From Neobacillus niacini (GTDB taxonomy: Bacteria; Bacillota; Bacilli; Bacillales; Cytobacillaceae), in NCBI RefSeq assembly GCF_030817595.1, contig NZ_JAUSZN010000001.1, positions 6,064,001 through 6,128,000 on the forward strand: DNA of 64,000 bases, written 5' to 3'. Positions 23,445-31,826 of this stretch are shown in pieces (the stretch's first letter is position 1; the number at the start of each line of letters is the position of its first letter). Made by a program: the position numbers and the translations under genes. The notes under the pieces were generated by a model. That model had not been told where the DNA came from. It was given only the letters and a program-made list of their open reading frames with translations, and did no database searches.

Positions 23445-24695
23445 TTATTCACGGATTTGACCATTGCCCTGCACATAAAATTTTGTTGTTGTTAATGCAG
23501 GTACTCCCATTGGTCCTCTTACATGCAATTTTTGTGTAGAAATGCCAATTTCAGCACCAAATCCAAATTCAAAACCATCTGTAAATCGCGTTGATGCATT
23601 GTGATAGACAACGGCTGCATCCACATCATTTAAAAATCGCTCTACATTTGTAGCATCCTCGGAAATAATGCATTCAGAATGCTGTGTACCAAATTGATTG
23701 ATGTGAGCAATAGCTTCCTCTACAGTATCTACAACCTTTATGCTGATCAATAAATCTGAAAATTCTTCTGCGTAATGTTCTTCTGTAGCTAGGGTCGCTT
23801 TCGGGAAAACTTCGCACACCTTTTCATCTCCGTAAATGTCCACATTCGCATCTGCTAATGCCTCTAAAATTTCTTTCCCATACTCATTAAAGAAATCTTG
23901 ATGTAATAGTAAATTTTCAATCGAGTTACATACAGACGGACGCTGCGTTTTCGCATTTAAAATAATGGGTACAACCATCTCATATTGAGCTGTTACATCT
24001 ACATATACATGGCAATTGCCAGCGCCAGTTTGAATAACAGGTACAGTTGCTTCATTTACAACTAAATCAATTAAATTTTTCCCGCCTCGTGGAATTAAAA
24101 GGTCTAAATACTCAGTTAAATGGAACAATTCTTTCACACTTTCACGAGATGTGTCTTCAATTAATAACACGGCGTTTTCTGGGAAAGATACTCGTTGTAA
24201 AGCTTTGTGAATAGAAGCTACTAATGCACGATTTGAAAATTTAGCTGAAGCTGAACCTCGTAATAATACGGCATTGCTTGTTTTTAAAGATAAAGCTGCT
24301 GCATCAATTGTTACGTTAGGACGAGCCTCATAAATCATCCCTAACGCACCAAGCGGTACACGTCGCTTGCTAATAACTAGACCGTTTTCTTTATTAAATT
24401 GTTCTAGCTGTTCTCCGATTGGATCTGGTAATGATACGACTAACTCAATTTGATCACACATCGCTTGAATACGCTCTACATTCAAGGTTAAACGATCCAG
24501 CATCGAAGCTGATATACTCGTTTCTTTCGCTTCTTGTATATCCTTTTCATTTTCACTTAAAATATAAGCTTGATCTATTAATAGTTGTTCTGAAATGGCT
24601 TGTAGTGCTTGATTCTTTTGTTGAGTTGTTTTACCTTGTAGACTAACACTAGCTTCTTTTACCAACTTTGCTTTTTGAATCACTTCGTTGTTCAA
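23445..24695 (-). CDS. proA: gamma-glutamyl phosphate reductase ProA
   Basis: 416 residues, the usual ProA length. It reduces L-glutamyl-5-phosphate to glutamate semialdehyde with NADPH, the second step of proline synthesis. Visible are MIYEARPNVTIDAAAL, LIPRGGKNLIDLV, the catalytic cysteine in TQRPSVCNSIE, and the closing GPMGVPALTTTKF. The start is TTG 24695 with AAGGAGG 8 bases upstream. Its usual partner proB is absent from the window, so it is a standalone copy inside the element, flanked by repeats at 23118 and 25021. It is either extra to a chromosomal proBA or supports osmotic or redox balance; the second option is inference. Confidence 0.92.
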   Translation of the reverse strand: MNNEVIQKAKLVKEASVSLQGKTTQQKNQALQAISEQLLIDQAYILSENEKDIQEAKETSISASMLDRLTLNVERIQAMCDQIELVVSLPDPIGEQLEQFNKENGLVISKRRVPLGALGMIYEARPNVTIDAAALSLKTSNAVLLRGSASAKFSNRALVASIHKALQRVSFPENAVLLIEDTSRESVKELFHLTEYLDLLIPRGGKNLIDLVVNEATVPVIQTGAGNCHVYVDVTAQYEMVVPIILNAKTQRPSVCNSIENLLLHQDFFNEYGKEILEALADANVDIYGDEKVCEVFPKATLATEEHYAEEFSDLLISIKVVDTVEEAIAHINQFGTQHSECIISEDATNVERFLNDVDAAVVYHNASTRFTDGFEFGFGAEIGISTQKLHVRGPMGVPALTTTKFYVQGNGQIRE

Positions 24696-24787
24696 TTGCT
24701 CTTCCTCCTTCTTGTTATCTCTATTTTGGGGAAAGAGACAACACTTACCTCTTATGAAAAAATTACTTATATTTTAACATAGATAAA

Positions 24788-24964
24788 GTGTTAGCAATCA
24801 ACATTTTGGGATTAACTAACCCATTTATTACAAACGTCTTTATCGTACTTGCTTTTTCTTTTAATATTGTTTATACAGCTCTTTATGCAAAGGTAAATAA
24901 ACATAGCTACAAAAAGACTTTTCAAGATTTTGCAGAAAACACTGTAGGTGTACTATCTGAATAA
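24788..24964 (+). pseudogene. short hydrophobic protein fragment
   Basis: A frame of 58 codons from GTG 24788 (LAINILGLTNPFITNVFIVL, AFSFNIVYTALYAKVNKHSY, then KKTFQDFAENTVGVLSE). It has one strong membrane segment and no ribosome-binding site. It looks like the C-terminal end of a membrane protein whose front is gone. No family could be named. Confidence 0.35.
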
Positions 24965-25020
24965 AAACCTGTATATAGACAATTTATTAACGTTGTAAAT
25001 CTTCATTTTAATCGTTCCTA

Positions 25021-25095
25021 AACTTCAACTACAGGGGCTTTAGTTGAAAAACGATCTTCAACAAACTGGCGCTTTTCCGAAATTAGGAGAGCGTC
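25021..25095 (+). repeat. diverged palindromic repeats, copy 10
   Basis: AACTTCAACTACAGGGGCTT with right arm TAGTTGAA (25021-25048) keeps 8-base arms. A second diverged member, CTTCAACAAACTGGCGC, and a weak hairpin follow. No gene lies between here and the IS3 element. Confidence 0.55.
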
Positions 25096-25297
25096 TTTCT
25101 TCATGAAAAGGGTCAGATTTTATAGCAAAACCTATAAAGAAAATTGGATATTTATATTACATTTTAGAAAAAGTTGTGGATAAATACACTTAAAGTAACT
25201 GTTTGTTGAAGATGTTCATCTAAGTTTAAATAATAAATTTAATTTTAAAAAGCTGCCAATATGGTCTTACCCCTGTCAAGTAGACAGCTTAAAAAAA

Positions 25298-26098
25298 CTA
25301 TGCGACTAACGCGTGTCGGTATTCAACTGGCGCGCGTTGGTTTAGTTTCTTCTGAAAACGTTTGTAATTATAGTGGTAGATGTAATCTTCGATTGCTTGT
25401 CTAATCTCATCTTCTGTTTTACACTGTTCTATATACAACTTCTCTGTTTTAAGGTGCGAAAAGAAGGATTCGATGCAGGCGTTATCCAGGCAGTTTCCTT
25501 TGCGAGAGTGGCTGCCCTTTACGCCGTATTCTTCTAGTCGTTTGTTGTATAGCTTAGACGTATACTGAAAGCCTTGATCTGAATGTACAACGGCTTCAGC
25601 TACGTCTTTTTTGCTTGTCCATTGAGAAACAGTATTTAAGACAAGTTCAAGATCATTTCTTCTTGATAACTCCCATGCTACAACTTCATTATTAAACAAG
25701 TCTTGAATGACCGATAAATAATAAAATTGCTTACCATCCGAAACGTATGTAATATCCGTAACCATCTTTTGATTAGGAGCTAATGCCTCGAATTTTCTAT
25801 TAAGACGATTAGGTTGTATCACAGAAGGTGTGTGTCCATGTCGTTTCCTCTTTTTGCGTATGATAGCTTGAATTTCCATTTCCTTCATAAGACGGTATAC
25901 CTTTTTATGATTAATTGAATAATCGTTTTCATTTAACCAAGTGGTCATACGAGGGTATCCAAATTCAGGATGAAGTAAATGAATCCCCATCATGTGTTCT
26001 CTTATATCCTGATCTTGTTTGGCTCTTTCTGCTCTATCTTTCTGAGTAGCCCTCCACTTATAGTAACTAGCTGGCTTAACATAAGCGATCTCTAACAA
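25298..26098 (-). CDS. IS3-family transposase, OrfB
   Basis: 266 residues with the rve integrase core. The DDE triad is visible: D in MVTDITYVSDG, D in VVHSDQGFQYTS, and E in DNACIESFFSHLK with 35-residue spacing. The N terminus has the HTH_21 region (YPRMTTWLNENDYSINHKKV, YRLMKEMEIQAI). OrfB is normally made as an OrfAB fusion by -1 frameshifting; here its frame stays open upstream into orfA (TQQIKYEIIDELKD), consistent with that. The TTG at 26098 would be the first possible separate start. Confidence 0.92.
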   Translation of the reverse strand: MLEIAYVKPASYYKWRATQKDRAERAKQDQDIREHMMGIHLLHPEFGYPRMTTWLNENDYSINHKKVYRLMKEMEIQAIIRKKRKRHGHTPSVIQPNRLNRKFEALAPNQKMVTDITYVSDGKQFYYLSVIQDLFNNEVVAWELSRRNDLELVLNTVSQWTSKKDVAEAVVHSDQGFQYTSKLYNKRLEEYGVKGSHSRKGNCLDNACIESFFSHLKTEKLYIEQCKTEDEIRQAIEDYIYHYNYKRFQKKLNQRAPVEYRHALVA

Positions 26099-26121
26099 CC
26101 AGGTAATACGATGGGTATCTT

Positions 26122-26478
26122 TTAATTCATCAATGATCTCATATTTGATTTGTTGAGTGATTTCCTCTCCTCCTTTACCAGATTTGGATACTGCTTTTTT
26201 AAATAATCCACCTGCGCTTTCAAATAATCTCTTTCTTCTTCGACGGATTTAAATATGGTTCGTGGCCTACCTTTGAATGGATTAGTAGCTCCAACTCTTG
26301 TATCAAACTGTTCCCCATCTTTCCACTTCCTAACCCAAACTTTAAGTTGAGTACAATTTTTAATGCCAAGTTCTTCAGCTAAAACCGCATAACTTTTATT
26401 TCCATTGATATACTTCATAACTGCTTGTATCTTAAATTCATCAGTATAACTCTTAAATTCTTGTCCCTTTTTAGCCAT
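26122..26478 (-). CDS. IS3-family transposase, OrfA
   Basis: 118 residues with an HTH_8-type DNA-binding part (YTDEFKIQAVMKYINGNKSY, AVLAEELGIKNCTQLKVWVR) and a C-terminal leucine-zipper-like helix. ATG 26478 is chosen because GGAGG is 8 bases upstream and the upstream extension reads through the terminal repeat. It overlaps the upstream open frame of orfB, as needed for programmed frameshifting. Confidence 0.9.
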   Translation of the reverse strand: MAKKGQEFKSYTDEFKIQAVMKYINGNKSYAVLAEELGIKNCTQLKVWVRKWKDGEQFDTRVGATNPFKGRPRTIFKSVEEERDYLKAQVDYLKKQYPNLVKEERKSLNKSNMRSLMN

Positions 26479-26660
26479 TGAAAAATCCCCTCCAAGTATA
26501 AGTGTACCACCGACAATAACTATTGTGGTTTTTTTACACTGTCTACTTAAAGGGGATAATATCAATAGGGTAGCTTTTTTATTTATGTCGCAAACTGGGA
26601 AGTTCAATATGAAATGGATCACAACAGAAAAAATTATTTTATTGACCTTCTTTTGAAATA

Positions 26661-26690
26661 AAACAGCACCCCATGGAAGAGTGCTGGAAA
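26661..26690 (-). terminator. terminator of the efflux operon, minus strand
   Basis: On the minus strand CCAGCACTCTTCCATGGGGTGCTG is followed by TTTTATTTC, about 45 bases after the MFS stop. Confidence 0.65.
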
Positions 26691-26731
26691 CCTATTATGG
26701 ACACCCTATTTCTATTCAAGCGTTGAAGAAT

Positions 26732-28102
26732 TTAACTTTGCTCCTTTAACCTAGCCCTACGAAGATAGAAGCTGTATATGAAACTTGCCATAATGTTAAT
26801 AATCGAGAAGCAAATAAAAATATTTCGATAAACTATTTCCAAAGATAAACCTTCTTGAATGGTTATGAGTAATCCAGAAATAGTCACTCCGAGACCCGCA
26901 CCGAAAAATTGCATTAATTGGACGATTCCTATCCCCGAACCAATTTGATTGATTGGCAAGATCCTTGTTATCTCGTTTGAAATACTCGAAGAAATTGCCG
27001 TAAAGCCAACGCTAGCAAACATATAAATGAAAAGGATAAAATGGGGATTTACAGAAGAGAACCATGCAAATAAGATTGAGGCACTTAATAACAATAACTG
27101 CCCAAAAATAATTAAGGGTGCATTCCCAAAACGGTCAATGAGTCTTCCTATATAGATGCCAGCAACCACAGCGATAACCGCACCTGGAAAAATAATCATT
27201 CCTAGCTCTGCCGGTTCTTTTCCGAATACAGTTGTGAGAATAATGGGCATTAAAAACAGATTTGAAAAGTTAATGAAAAAAGCGGAACAATTAATAAGAA
27301 GGAGCTTTGTATATTGCTTATTTCTAAGTAGGGTTAGCGGAATAAACGGTTCTTCCGTCTTATTAAGATATTTCCACCATACCGCAAAAAGAACAACTGT
27401 TCCTAATAGTATCCCATACGAAAAGGTAGATAGAAACAGTAACAGACCTGTTACACTAAGCCCCGTAAGAATAGAACCGAATAAATCGAAATGACCTTTT
27501 TTAATCACCTCATTAGGCAATAACTTTAGGAAGAAAGGAATAGACAGGACAGAAAAAATAGTGACAACGAAAAGATAATTCCATCCTAAGTATTGAGTAA
27601 TCACTCCCCCTAGTACAGGACCTAACCCAAATGCCAAAGAGGCAGCGGAAGCAATAATCGCCATCGCTTTTCCACGCCTAGATAGAGGGATATACCGCCC
27701 AGCCATGATCATACTTAATCCCATAACTGCTCCTGCTCCAGCTGCTTGAAGAATTCTAACTCCTAATAAGATAAAAAAATTTGTTGAAAAGAAGCCGATG
27801 ACTGATGATATTCCTAATAGGCAAATTCCATGGAGTAGAAGTCTTGAGAGGGGAACAAAATCAGATAGGCGTCCAAATGTTAACGTTGAAATGGCAAACA
27901 TGATGGAATAACCTGATACCAGCCATGAGCCCAAGGATGAGTTTAAGGATAAGTCTTTAAGTATAAAGGGTAATGCAACATTAAACATGGTTGTATTCAT
28001 TACCACAATCAAAGTGGTAACACTCCATATTAAAATGAGTTTATTCTCTTGTAAGTGCACCGTGCTTTCTATTTTGGAAGGAGCCGTTAGAATAGAAGGC
28101 AT
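26732..28102 (-). CDS. MFS drug efflux transporter (DHA2, 14-helix type)
   Basis: 456 residues with about 14 membrane helices. The first helix carries VVMNTTMFNVALPFILKDL, then ISTLTFGRLSDFVPLSRLL (motif A region), then ILQAAGAGAVMGLSMIMAGR and the motif C-like SAASLAFGLGPVLGGVI, all typical of QacA/EmrB/TetL relatives. It is a proton-driven exporter of lipophilic drugs or similar compounds. ATG 28102 has AGGTGGG 6 bases upstream; the frame is open to 28147. It is the last gene of a three-gene minus-strand operon behind a TetR regulator and a thioesterase; the inducer is unknown. Confidence 0.88.
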   Translation of the reverse strand: MPSILTAPSKIESTVHLQENKLILIWSVTTLIVVMNTTMFNVALPFILKDLSLNSSLGSWLVSGYSIMFAISTLTFGRLSDFVPLSRLLLHGICLLGISSVIGFFSTNFFILLGVRILQAAGAGAVMGLSMIMAGRYIPLSRRGKAMAIIASAASLAFGLGPVLGGVITQYLGWNYLFVVTIFSVLSIPFFLKLLPNEVIKKGHFDLFGSILTGLSVTGLLLFLSTFSYGILLGTVVLFAVWWKYLNKTEEPFIPLTLLRNKQYTKLLLINCSAFFINFSNLFLMPIILTTVFGKEPAELGMIIFPGAVIAVVAGIYIGRLIDRFGNAPLIIFGQLLLLSASILFAWFSSVNPHFILFIYMFASVGFTAISSSISNEITRILPINQIGSGIGIVQLMQFFGAGLGVTISGLLITIQEGLSLEIVYRNIFICFSIINIMASFIYSFYLRRARLKEQS

Positions 28103-28228
28103 TTGATCCCACCTTACCTTTTCATATTGATAAAATGAACATTCCATTGTGCTACAAGCTAAACGCTAGCTAAAACCTATATGGACCTCACTTTGAATGG
28201 ACTTTCTTTTTACAAGAGATTGGTTATA

Positions 28229-28675
28229 CTATTCAATTTTCAATCTTTTTCCGTTATGGTTACCCTTCAAAATCATACATGTACTTGTAGAATGTGCCAC
28301 GAGACTTTGTTTTTCATCATATACATGACACTCCAGCAATCCGACTGATGAACCTTTTTTTATTAATTTTCCCTCAGCTCGAAGTCTAGATTTAAAAATA
28401 GGTTTTAGGAAATTTAATTTAATTTCTATCGTCGTAAAAAGTTCTTCCTCAGCTAATGTAGTTACAAATGCTAAGCCCATCGCAGCATCGGCTATGTCAC
28501 ATAAAATTCCGCCGTGCAGCGTACCCATTGGATTATGTAACCTTTCAGTTGCATCGATTTCAACTACAACTCTGCCTACTTCCACTTCCGTTACGTTAAA
28601 ACCTAATACCTCCGCAACAGGAGGTCCAGGTAATTCACCGACCGCTATTTTCTTTAAAACCTCTAAATGATTCAT
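28229..28675 (-). CDS. PaaI-type hotdog thioesterase
   Basis: 148 residues with the hotdog fold signature: ATERLHNPMGTLHGGILCDI then ADAAMGLAFVTTL, the HGG with catalytic acidic neighbour of the PaaI/4HBT family. It would hydrolyse an acyl- or aryl-CoA. ATG 28675 is 8 bases after GGAGGG. It lies between the TetR gene and the MFS gene on one strand, so its substrate and the exported compound may be linked; that is inference. Confidence 0.82.
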   Translation of the reverse strand: MNHLEVLKKIAVGELPGPPVAEVLGFNVTEVEVGRVVVEIDATERLHNPMGTLHGGILCDIADAAMGLAFVTTLAEEELFTTIEIKLNFLKPIFKSRLRAEGKLIKKGSSVGLLECHVYDEKQSLVAHSTSTCMILKGNHNGKRLKIE

Positions 28676-28724
28676 TCTTTTCACCCTCCATATTAAATAA
28701 AAAGATTAGACAAAATCATTACTT

Positions 28725-28746
28725 TTTTAGAACGTTCATTCTAAAA
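28725..28746. promoter_or_regulatory. TetR operator, between tetR and thioesterase genes
   Basis: TTTTAGAA CGTTCA TTCTAAAA is a perfect 8-base inverted repeat. The half TTTTAGAATGAAC recurs at 29355-29367 upstream of the TetR gene. Confidence 0.7.
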
Positions 28747-28749
28747 TAG

Positions 28750-29325
28750 TTAATCTAATACCGCTAAAGTGGAATCAATGATGTTTTGAAGTTTCTCTTT
28801 ATCTTTCGTTGTTTTGGCTAATACTCTTACCCCAATAAGTGAATTATGAATAAATTGAGATGATTTTTCTATATCAAGTAGATTGGATATTTCCCCACTT
28901 ATTTGCCCCTGCAATAGTAGTTCGCATATAAATGATTCTGTCTTACTAAAGCTTTTACTAATCCTGTCAGCAATTTCTTCGTCATGTAAGCTTAATTCGA
29001 CTGCTGTATTGACAATGAAACATCCTGGGGGTTTTTCTTCATCCGAAAAAGTCACCATTTCAAATAATCTTCTTATCGCTAACTTGACCGAAATAATAGG
29101 TTTAATTTGTTGCTCCATTCTTTTTCCGATTATTTCTTCGAAGAGTTGTAAAGCTCGTAGAAACAACGTCTGTTTATCCCCAAATGTGTCATAAATACTT
29201 CGACGGTGTATGTTCATATAGTCAACTAAATCTTGCATAGACGTTTTTTCATATCCATTTCGCCAAAAAAGCACCATTGCTTTTCGTAAAACCTCGGCTT
29301 CATCAAATTCTTTGTGTCTAGCCAT
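28750..29325 (-). CDS. TetR/AcrR-family regulator
   Basis: 191 residues. The N-terminal helix-turn-helix is clear (VLRKAMVLFWRNGYEKTSMQ, DLVDYMNIHRRSIYDTFGDK), followed by a helical ligand-binding domain with GCFIVNTAVELSLHDEEIAD. Such proteins repress neighbouring efflux genes until a ligand binds. ATG 29325 has AAAGGGGGTG upstream. It heads the operon with the thioesterase and the MFS exporter, and the matching operator halves before and after it support auto- and operon control. Confidence 0.9.
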   Translation of the reverse strand: MARHKEFDEAEVLRKAMVLFWRNGYEKTSMQDLVDYMNIHRRSIYDTFGDKQTLFLRALQLFEEIIGKRMEQQIKPIISVKLAIRRLFEMVTFSDEEKPPGCFIVNTAVELSLHDEEIADRISKSFSKTESFICELLLQGQISGEISNLLDIEKSSQFIHNSLIGVRVLAKTTKDKEKLQNIIDSTLAVLD

Positions 29326-29354
29326 TTTTTCACCCCCTTTAAAAATTTTATCAT

Positions 29355-29367
29355 TTTTAGAATGAAC
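29355..29367. promoter_or_regulatory. TetR operator half upstream of tetR
   Basis: TTTTAGAATGAAC repeats one half (reverse strand) of the palindrome at 28725-28746 and lies about 30 bases before the TetR start. A second partial half GAATATTCTAA follows at 29373. Confidence 0.55.
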
Positions 29368-29448
29368 AGTAAAGAATATTCTAACTATTCAAACGGTTCG
29401 GGGATAATGAGCAACGGTAACATCGATATTTTCTTGTTCATTTCAAAG

Positions 29449-29545
29449 AGATTGTGAAGAATTGTACTTAAAGTAAAGGGTGCGATTCTTCAATAAGAAG
29501 ATTGCTTTTTTTTGTTGCACTATCGTCAACAGTTTAGTTGAATAA
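29449..29545 (+). repeat. R1-terminator-R2 unit, copy 11
   Basis: Prefix AGATTGTGAAGAATTGTACT (29450-29469), R1 AGTAAAGGGTGCGATTCTTC, short AAGAAG...CTTTTTTTT element, R2 TTGTTGCACTATCGTCAACA with right arm GTTTAGTTGAATAAA. Confidence 0.8.
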
Positions 29546-29646
29546 ATATATACTTCAACGGTAATCTTGCGGAAATACACCCAACTATGCTAACCGTTTC
29601 TTAAACTGGATCAGCCTTCCCAAAAGAGACCATAAGGAGATTGTTT

Positions 29647-30357
29647 ATGCCAATCATAAGAGATATTCAGCTTTACGTTCCGAAAAACAAAGAACAGAAC
29701 TGGACATTCTTTCACGAAACAAGATGTATTACATTTTTATATAGCCGTCTTCTGCCAAAGCTACAGTCAAAGGATGATAAAGGGATACAAATCTATTGTG
29801 TAGACAACCTAGAACAAAAAGAGCAAATCGATAAGTTTACTCACATTATCTTTGATTATTTTCCTGTATTTGTAGAGGCGGATGTTGAAAATATACTGAC
29901 ACTAACATCCGATAGAGAAAAGAAAGAACGGATTCTAGAAATTGTGCACGAGGGAATGAAACTCGCTGCTGAGGAGTTTAATTGGGACATGTCTTCTCTT
30001 GATTTGGTTTATGAGAACATAAAACAGCTAGATTATGAGAATGTCTATCCTCTATTAAAGAAGAGCAGCCCAAACAGGAAGTACATCTGCAGCGTCTTGT
30101 GTCATCATGAAGTAGTAAGTATCGATGTTTACATGGAGATCAAGAAAAGAAGTGGTGAAGTCATTAATAAAGAGAAGCTATTCTCTGTCGGGAATACTGA
30201 TGAACAGGATTTATTCAGCGATTTTGGAAATCTTGAATGGAAGCTGAATCATAAAGTGGAGTTTGCGGATAAGGATTATAAACATATCTATCGTTTAACA
30301 TTTCTTGAAAAGGACAAACCTAAAAATCTAGTATGGAAAATTGAAAAGTCTTGTTGA
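29647..30357 (+). CDS. hypothetical protein (single-gene cassette)
   Basis: 236 residues, soluble, acidic, mixed alpha/beta (MPIIRDIQLYVPKNKEQNWT..., FTHIIFDYFPVFVEADVENI, ICSVLCHHEVVSIDVYMEIK). No motif or signal is recognised. ATG 29647 has AAGGAG 7 bases upstream. Its stop TGA lies inside R1 of the following repeat (CTTGTTGAACTAACGG), so repeat and coding end are fused as in the Imm26-like gene. Its position alone between units 11 and 12 fits a cassette. Confidence 0.6.
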   Translation: MPIIRDIQLYVPKNKEQNWTFFHETRCITFLYSRLLPKLQSKDDKGIQIYCVDNLEQKEQIDKFTHIIFDYFPVFVEADVENILTLTSDREKKERILEIVHEGMKLAAEEFNWDMSSLDLVYENIKQLDYENVYPLLKKSSPNRKYICSVLCHHEVVSIDVYMEIKKRSGEVINKEKLFSVGNTDEQDLFSDFGNLEWKLNHKVEFADKDYKHIYRLTFLEKDKPKNLVWKIEKSC

Positions 30358-30443
30358 ACTAACGGCGGCAAGAGTTGAAGTTCCAGGCTGTCAAAATTGG
30401 CAGCCTTCTTATTGAACTAAAGAAGCAGAATAGTTGAATAAGA
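30349..30443 (+). repeat. R1-terminator-R2 unit, copy 12
   Basis: R1 TTGTTGAACTAACGGCGGCA with AGAGTTGAAG, terminator AGGCTGTCAAAATTGGCAGCCT with TCTT, R2 TTGAACTAAAGAAGCAGAAT with TAGTTGAATAAG. R2 arms CTTATTGAACTA/TAGTTGAATAAG pair over 12 positions with one mismatch. Confidence 0.85.
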
Positions 30444-30499
30444 CAACTGGTTTTTTATGGTAATATATAGTGAAAGAGTGAACGGAGAGGTGAACTTAA

Positions 30500-30679
30500 G
30501 TGACAAAGAGGAAGAATTTATATGTACTATCTTTAATCGTTTTAGCCTTACTGATATTATCAGCAGTGTTAAATTTTAATTCGTTTAATTATGCTAAAAA
30601 CGCTTGCATTGAGAACGGCAAGACTCCAATAGTTGACTCAACTTTTTTAGTATTTAATTGGAGTGTTTTTTGTGAATAA
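30500..30679 (+). CDS. 59-residue single-pass membrane protein
   Basis: GTG 30500, with GGAGAGGTGAA upstream. The frame gives MTKRKNLYVLSLIVLALLIL, SAVLNFNSFNYAKNACIENG and ends NWSVFCE. One N-terminal membrane helix is followed by a short external part with two cysteines (AC...FC) that could form a disulphide. It is a single-gene cassette between repeat copies 12 and 13. Family unknown. Confidence 0.55.
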   Translation: MTKRKNLYVLSLIVLALLILSAVLNFNSFNYAKNACIENGKTPIVDSTFLVFNWSVFCE

Positions 30680-30689
30680 TGCATCCTAT

Positions 30690-30722
30690 ATTGTTTAACA
30701 AACATGGCAGTTTAGTTGAAGT
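30690..30722 (+). repeat. R2 palindrome, copy 13
   Basis: TTGTTTAACAAACATGGCAG followed by TTTAGTTGAAG; arms AACAAA/TTTAGTT partly pair. It lies between the two small membrane-protein genes. Confidence 0.7.
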
Positions 30723-30769
30723 GGGATTATGGGTAATTGTGGTAAAATGTTTTTATTAGGGGGGATTTA

Positions 30770-30964
30770 ATGGACTTATTTTTTATTCCAAATATGATAA
30801 GAAATATAATTTCAACATTTTTTCAGAACGGCATTTGGGTTGTAGGCTTTTTTTACTTTTTAATTAAGATATTCGATAATAAAACTCTTAAAATCTTTTC
30901 AAAATACATTATTATAGTTGTTTTAGTATTGTTATTTATTCATTCAGTATTAGTAAGTATATAA
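30770..30964 (+). CDS. 64-residue two-helix membrane protein
   Basis: ATG 30770 directly after GGGGGGATTTA. Two hydrophobic helices (FFQNGIWVVGFFYFLIKIF and YIIIVVLVLLFIHSVLVSI) are separated by DNKTLKIFSK. It is a single-gene cassette between copies 13 and 14. No family is recognised. Confidence 0.55.
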   Translation: MDLFFIPNMIRNIISTFFQNGIWVVGFFYFLIKIFDNKTLKIFSKYIIIVVLVLLFIHSVLVSI

Positions 30965-30989
30965 TTTAATTTTATATTGAGTTAAGATG

Positions 30990-31048
30990 TCAGCTGCCAT
31001 TTTTGGCGGCTGTTCTTATTGAGCTAACGGGGCAGGATAGTGGAAAAG
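30990..31048 (+). repeat. terminator-R2 unit, copy 14
   Basis: Terminator CAGCTGCCATTTTTGGCGGCTG with TTCTT, then R2 TTGAGCTAACGGGGCAGGAT and AGTGGAAAAG. R1 is reduced to GAGTTAAGATG. Confidence 0.8.
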
Positions 31049-31120
31049 TCCAAATTATCCTTTCTTCGGCAAAAGCACCATTTACCATTAAAAAGCATAT
31101 GAACGGAGGAATAAAGTTAG

Positions 31121-31453
31121 ATGACAAGGATATTTAAAGCATTAGCAATCATTGTTTTATTAACCATTGTTGGATGTTCTAATTCAATAGACAGCAGTGA
31201 AGAAAAAAACAATGAAATCAAAACGGAAAATTCCAGTTTTATAGGAACAATCAAAGATATTAACGGTAACACTGCAATTGTTTCTGCTAAAGTGTTTGAG
31301 GGTAATCCTGAAGGTGATGTGATTGTTGACCTTTCCGTGAATAATGATGAAACATTCCAAGTTGGAGACAAGATAAAAGTAGGATTTGATGGCATCATTA
31401 AAGAATCGAATCCTGCTCAAATTAATACTCTTTCTGTTGAATTGGTTGATTGA
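31121..31453 (+). CDS. lipoprotein, DUF3221-like
   Basis: 110 residues with a signal peptide ending in lipobox IVGC (Cys19) and a Ser/Glu/Asn-rich spacer. A small beta-domain follows (SFIGTIKDINGNTAIVSAKV, VGDKIKVGFDGIIKESNPAQ) as in DUF3221-type lipoproteins of Bacillus. It is anchored to the outer face of the membrane. ATG 31121 has GGAGGAATAAAGTTAG upstream. It is a single-gene cassette between copies 14 and 15. Confidence 0.65.
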   Translation: MTRIFKALAIIVLLTIVGCSNSIDSSEEKNNEIKTENSSFIGTIKDINGNTAIVSAKVFEGNPEGDVIVDLSVNNDETFQVGDKIKVGFDGIIKESNPAQINTLSVELVD

Positions 31454-31467
31454 TAAAATAATATCCG

Positions 31468-31500
31468 CGTTCAATTAACGGGTAGCAAGAGTTAAAGAAC
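31468..31500 (+). repeat. R1 repeat, copy 15
   Basis: GTTCAATTAACGGGTAGCAA followed by GAGTTAAAGAACG. A degraded terminator GAGCTGCC...TAGTAGTTTTTAG and an R2 remnant (CTTCTTCAACTTTCGTTTAG) follow to about 31550, with no gene before copy 16. Confidence 0.7.
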
Positions 31501-31593
31501 GAGCTGCCATTTACTAGTAGTTTTTAGTTCTTCTTCAACTTTCGTTTAGTGATTCTTCAAGATGAAGGTAGCCATTTTTCTTATTCCAAAAGT

Positions 31594-31704
31594 AAGATTG
31601 TGAAAAATTGTACTTAAACTATTGGGTGCGATAGTTAAAGATCGAAGCTGTCACTTTGGCAGCTTTTCTTCTTGTGCTAACGGGGCAGTTTAACTTAAGA
31701 AGAA
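31594..31704 (+). repeat. R1-terminator-R2 unit, copy 16 (full length)
   Basis: Prefix AGATTGTGAAAAATTGTACT, R1 TAAACTATTGGGTGCGATAG, terminator AGCTGTCACTTTGGCAGC with TTTTCTTCTT, R2 TGCTAACGGGGCAGTTTAAC. It is about 90% identical along its whole length to copy 8 at 16099-16206. Confidence 0.85.
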
Positions 31705-31826
31705 GTAGGCAGACAAGAAAAGCGTTTTTTTGTGGTGGTGGTGGGAGATTAGCGAAGAACAACTTACGACATAAAATGAATACTTAGAAAATGAATAGAG
31801 AACGCTAAGAAAGAGGAGGGCTAAAG

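Larger units (their letters stand above)
25247..26579 (-). mobile_element. IS3-family insertion sequence (IS150-like group)
   Basis: About 1.33 kb with orfA and orfB on the minus strand. The ends are imperfect inverted repeats: AAAAAGCTGCC...TTACCCCTGTCAAGTAGACAG at the left, and on the other strand AAAAAGCTACC...TTATCCCCTTTAAGTAGACAG at the right, each followed by TAAAAAAA. Target duplication could not be fixed because both ends lie in A/T-runs. Both frames are intact, so it may be active. Confidence 0.8.

Noticed and set aside
24696..24787. T-box leader before proA
   Set aside because: There is no T-box consensus (TGGNACCGCG) or specifier stem; the space is short and AT-rich.
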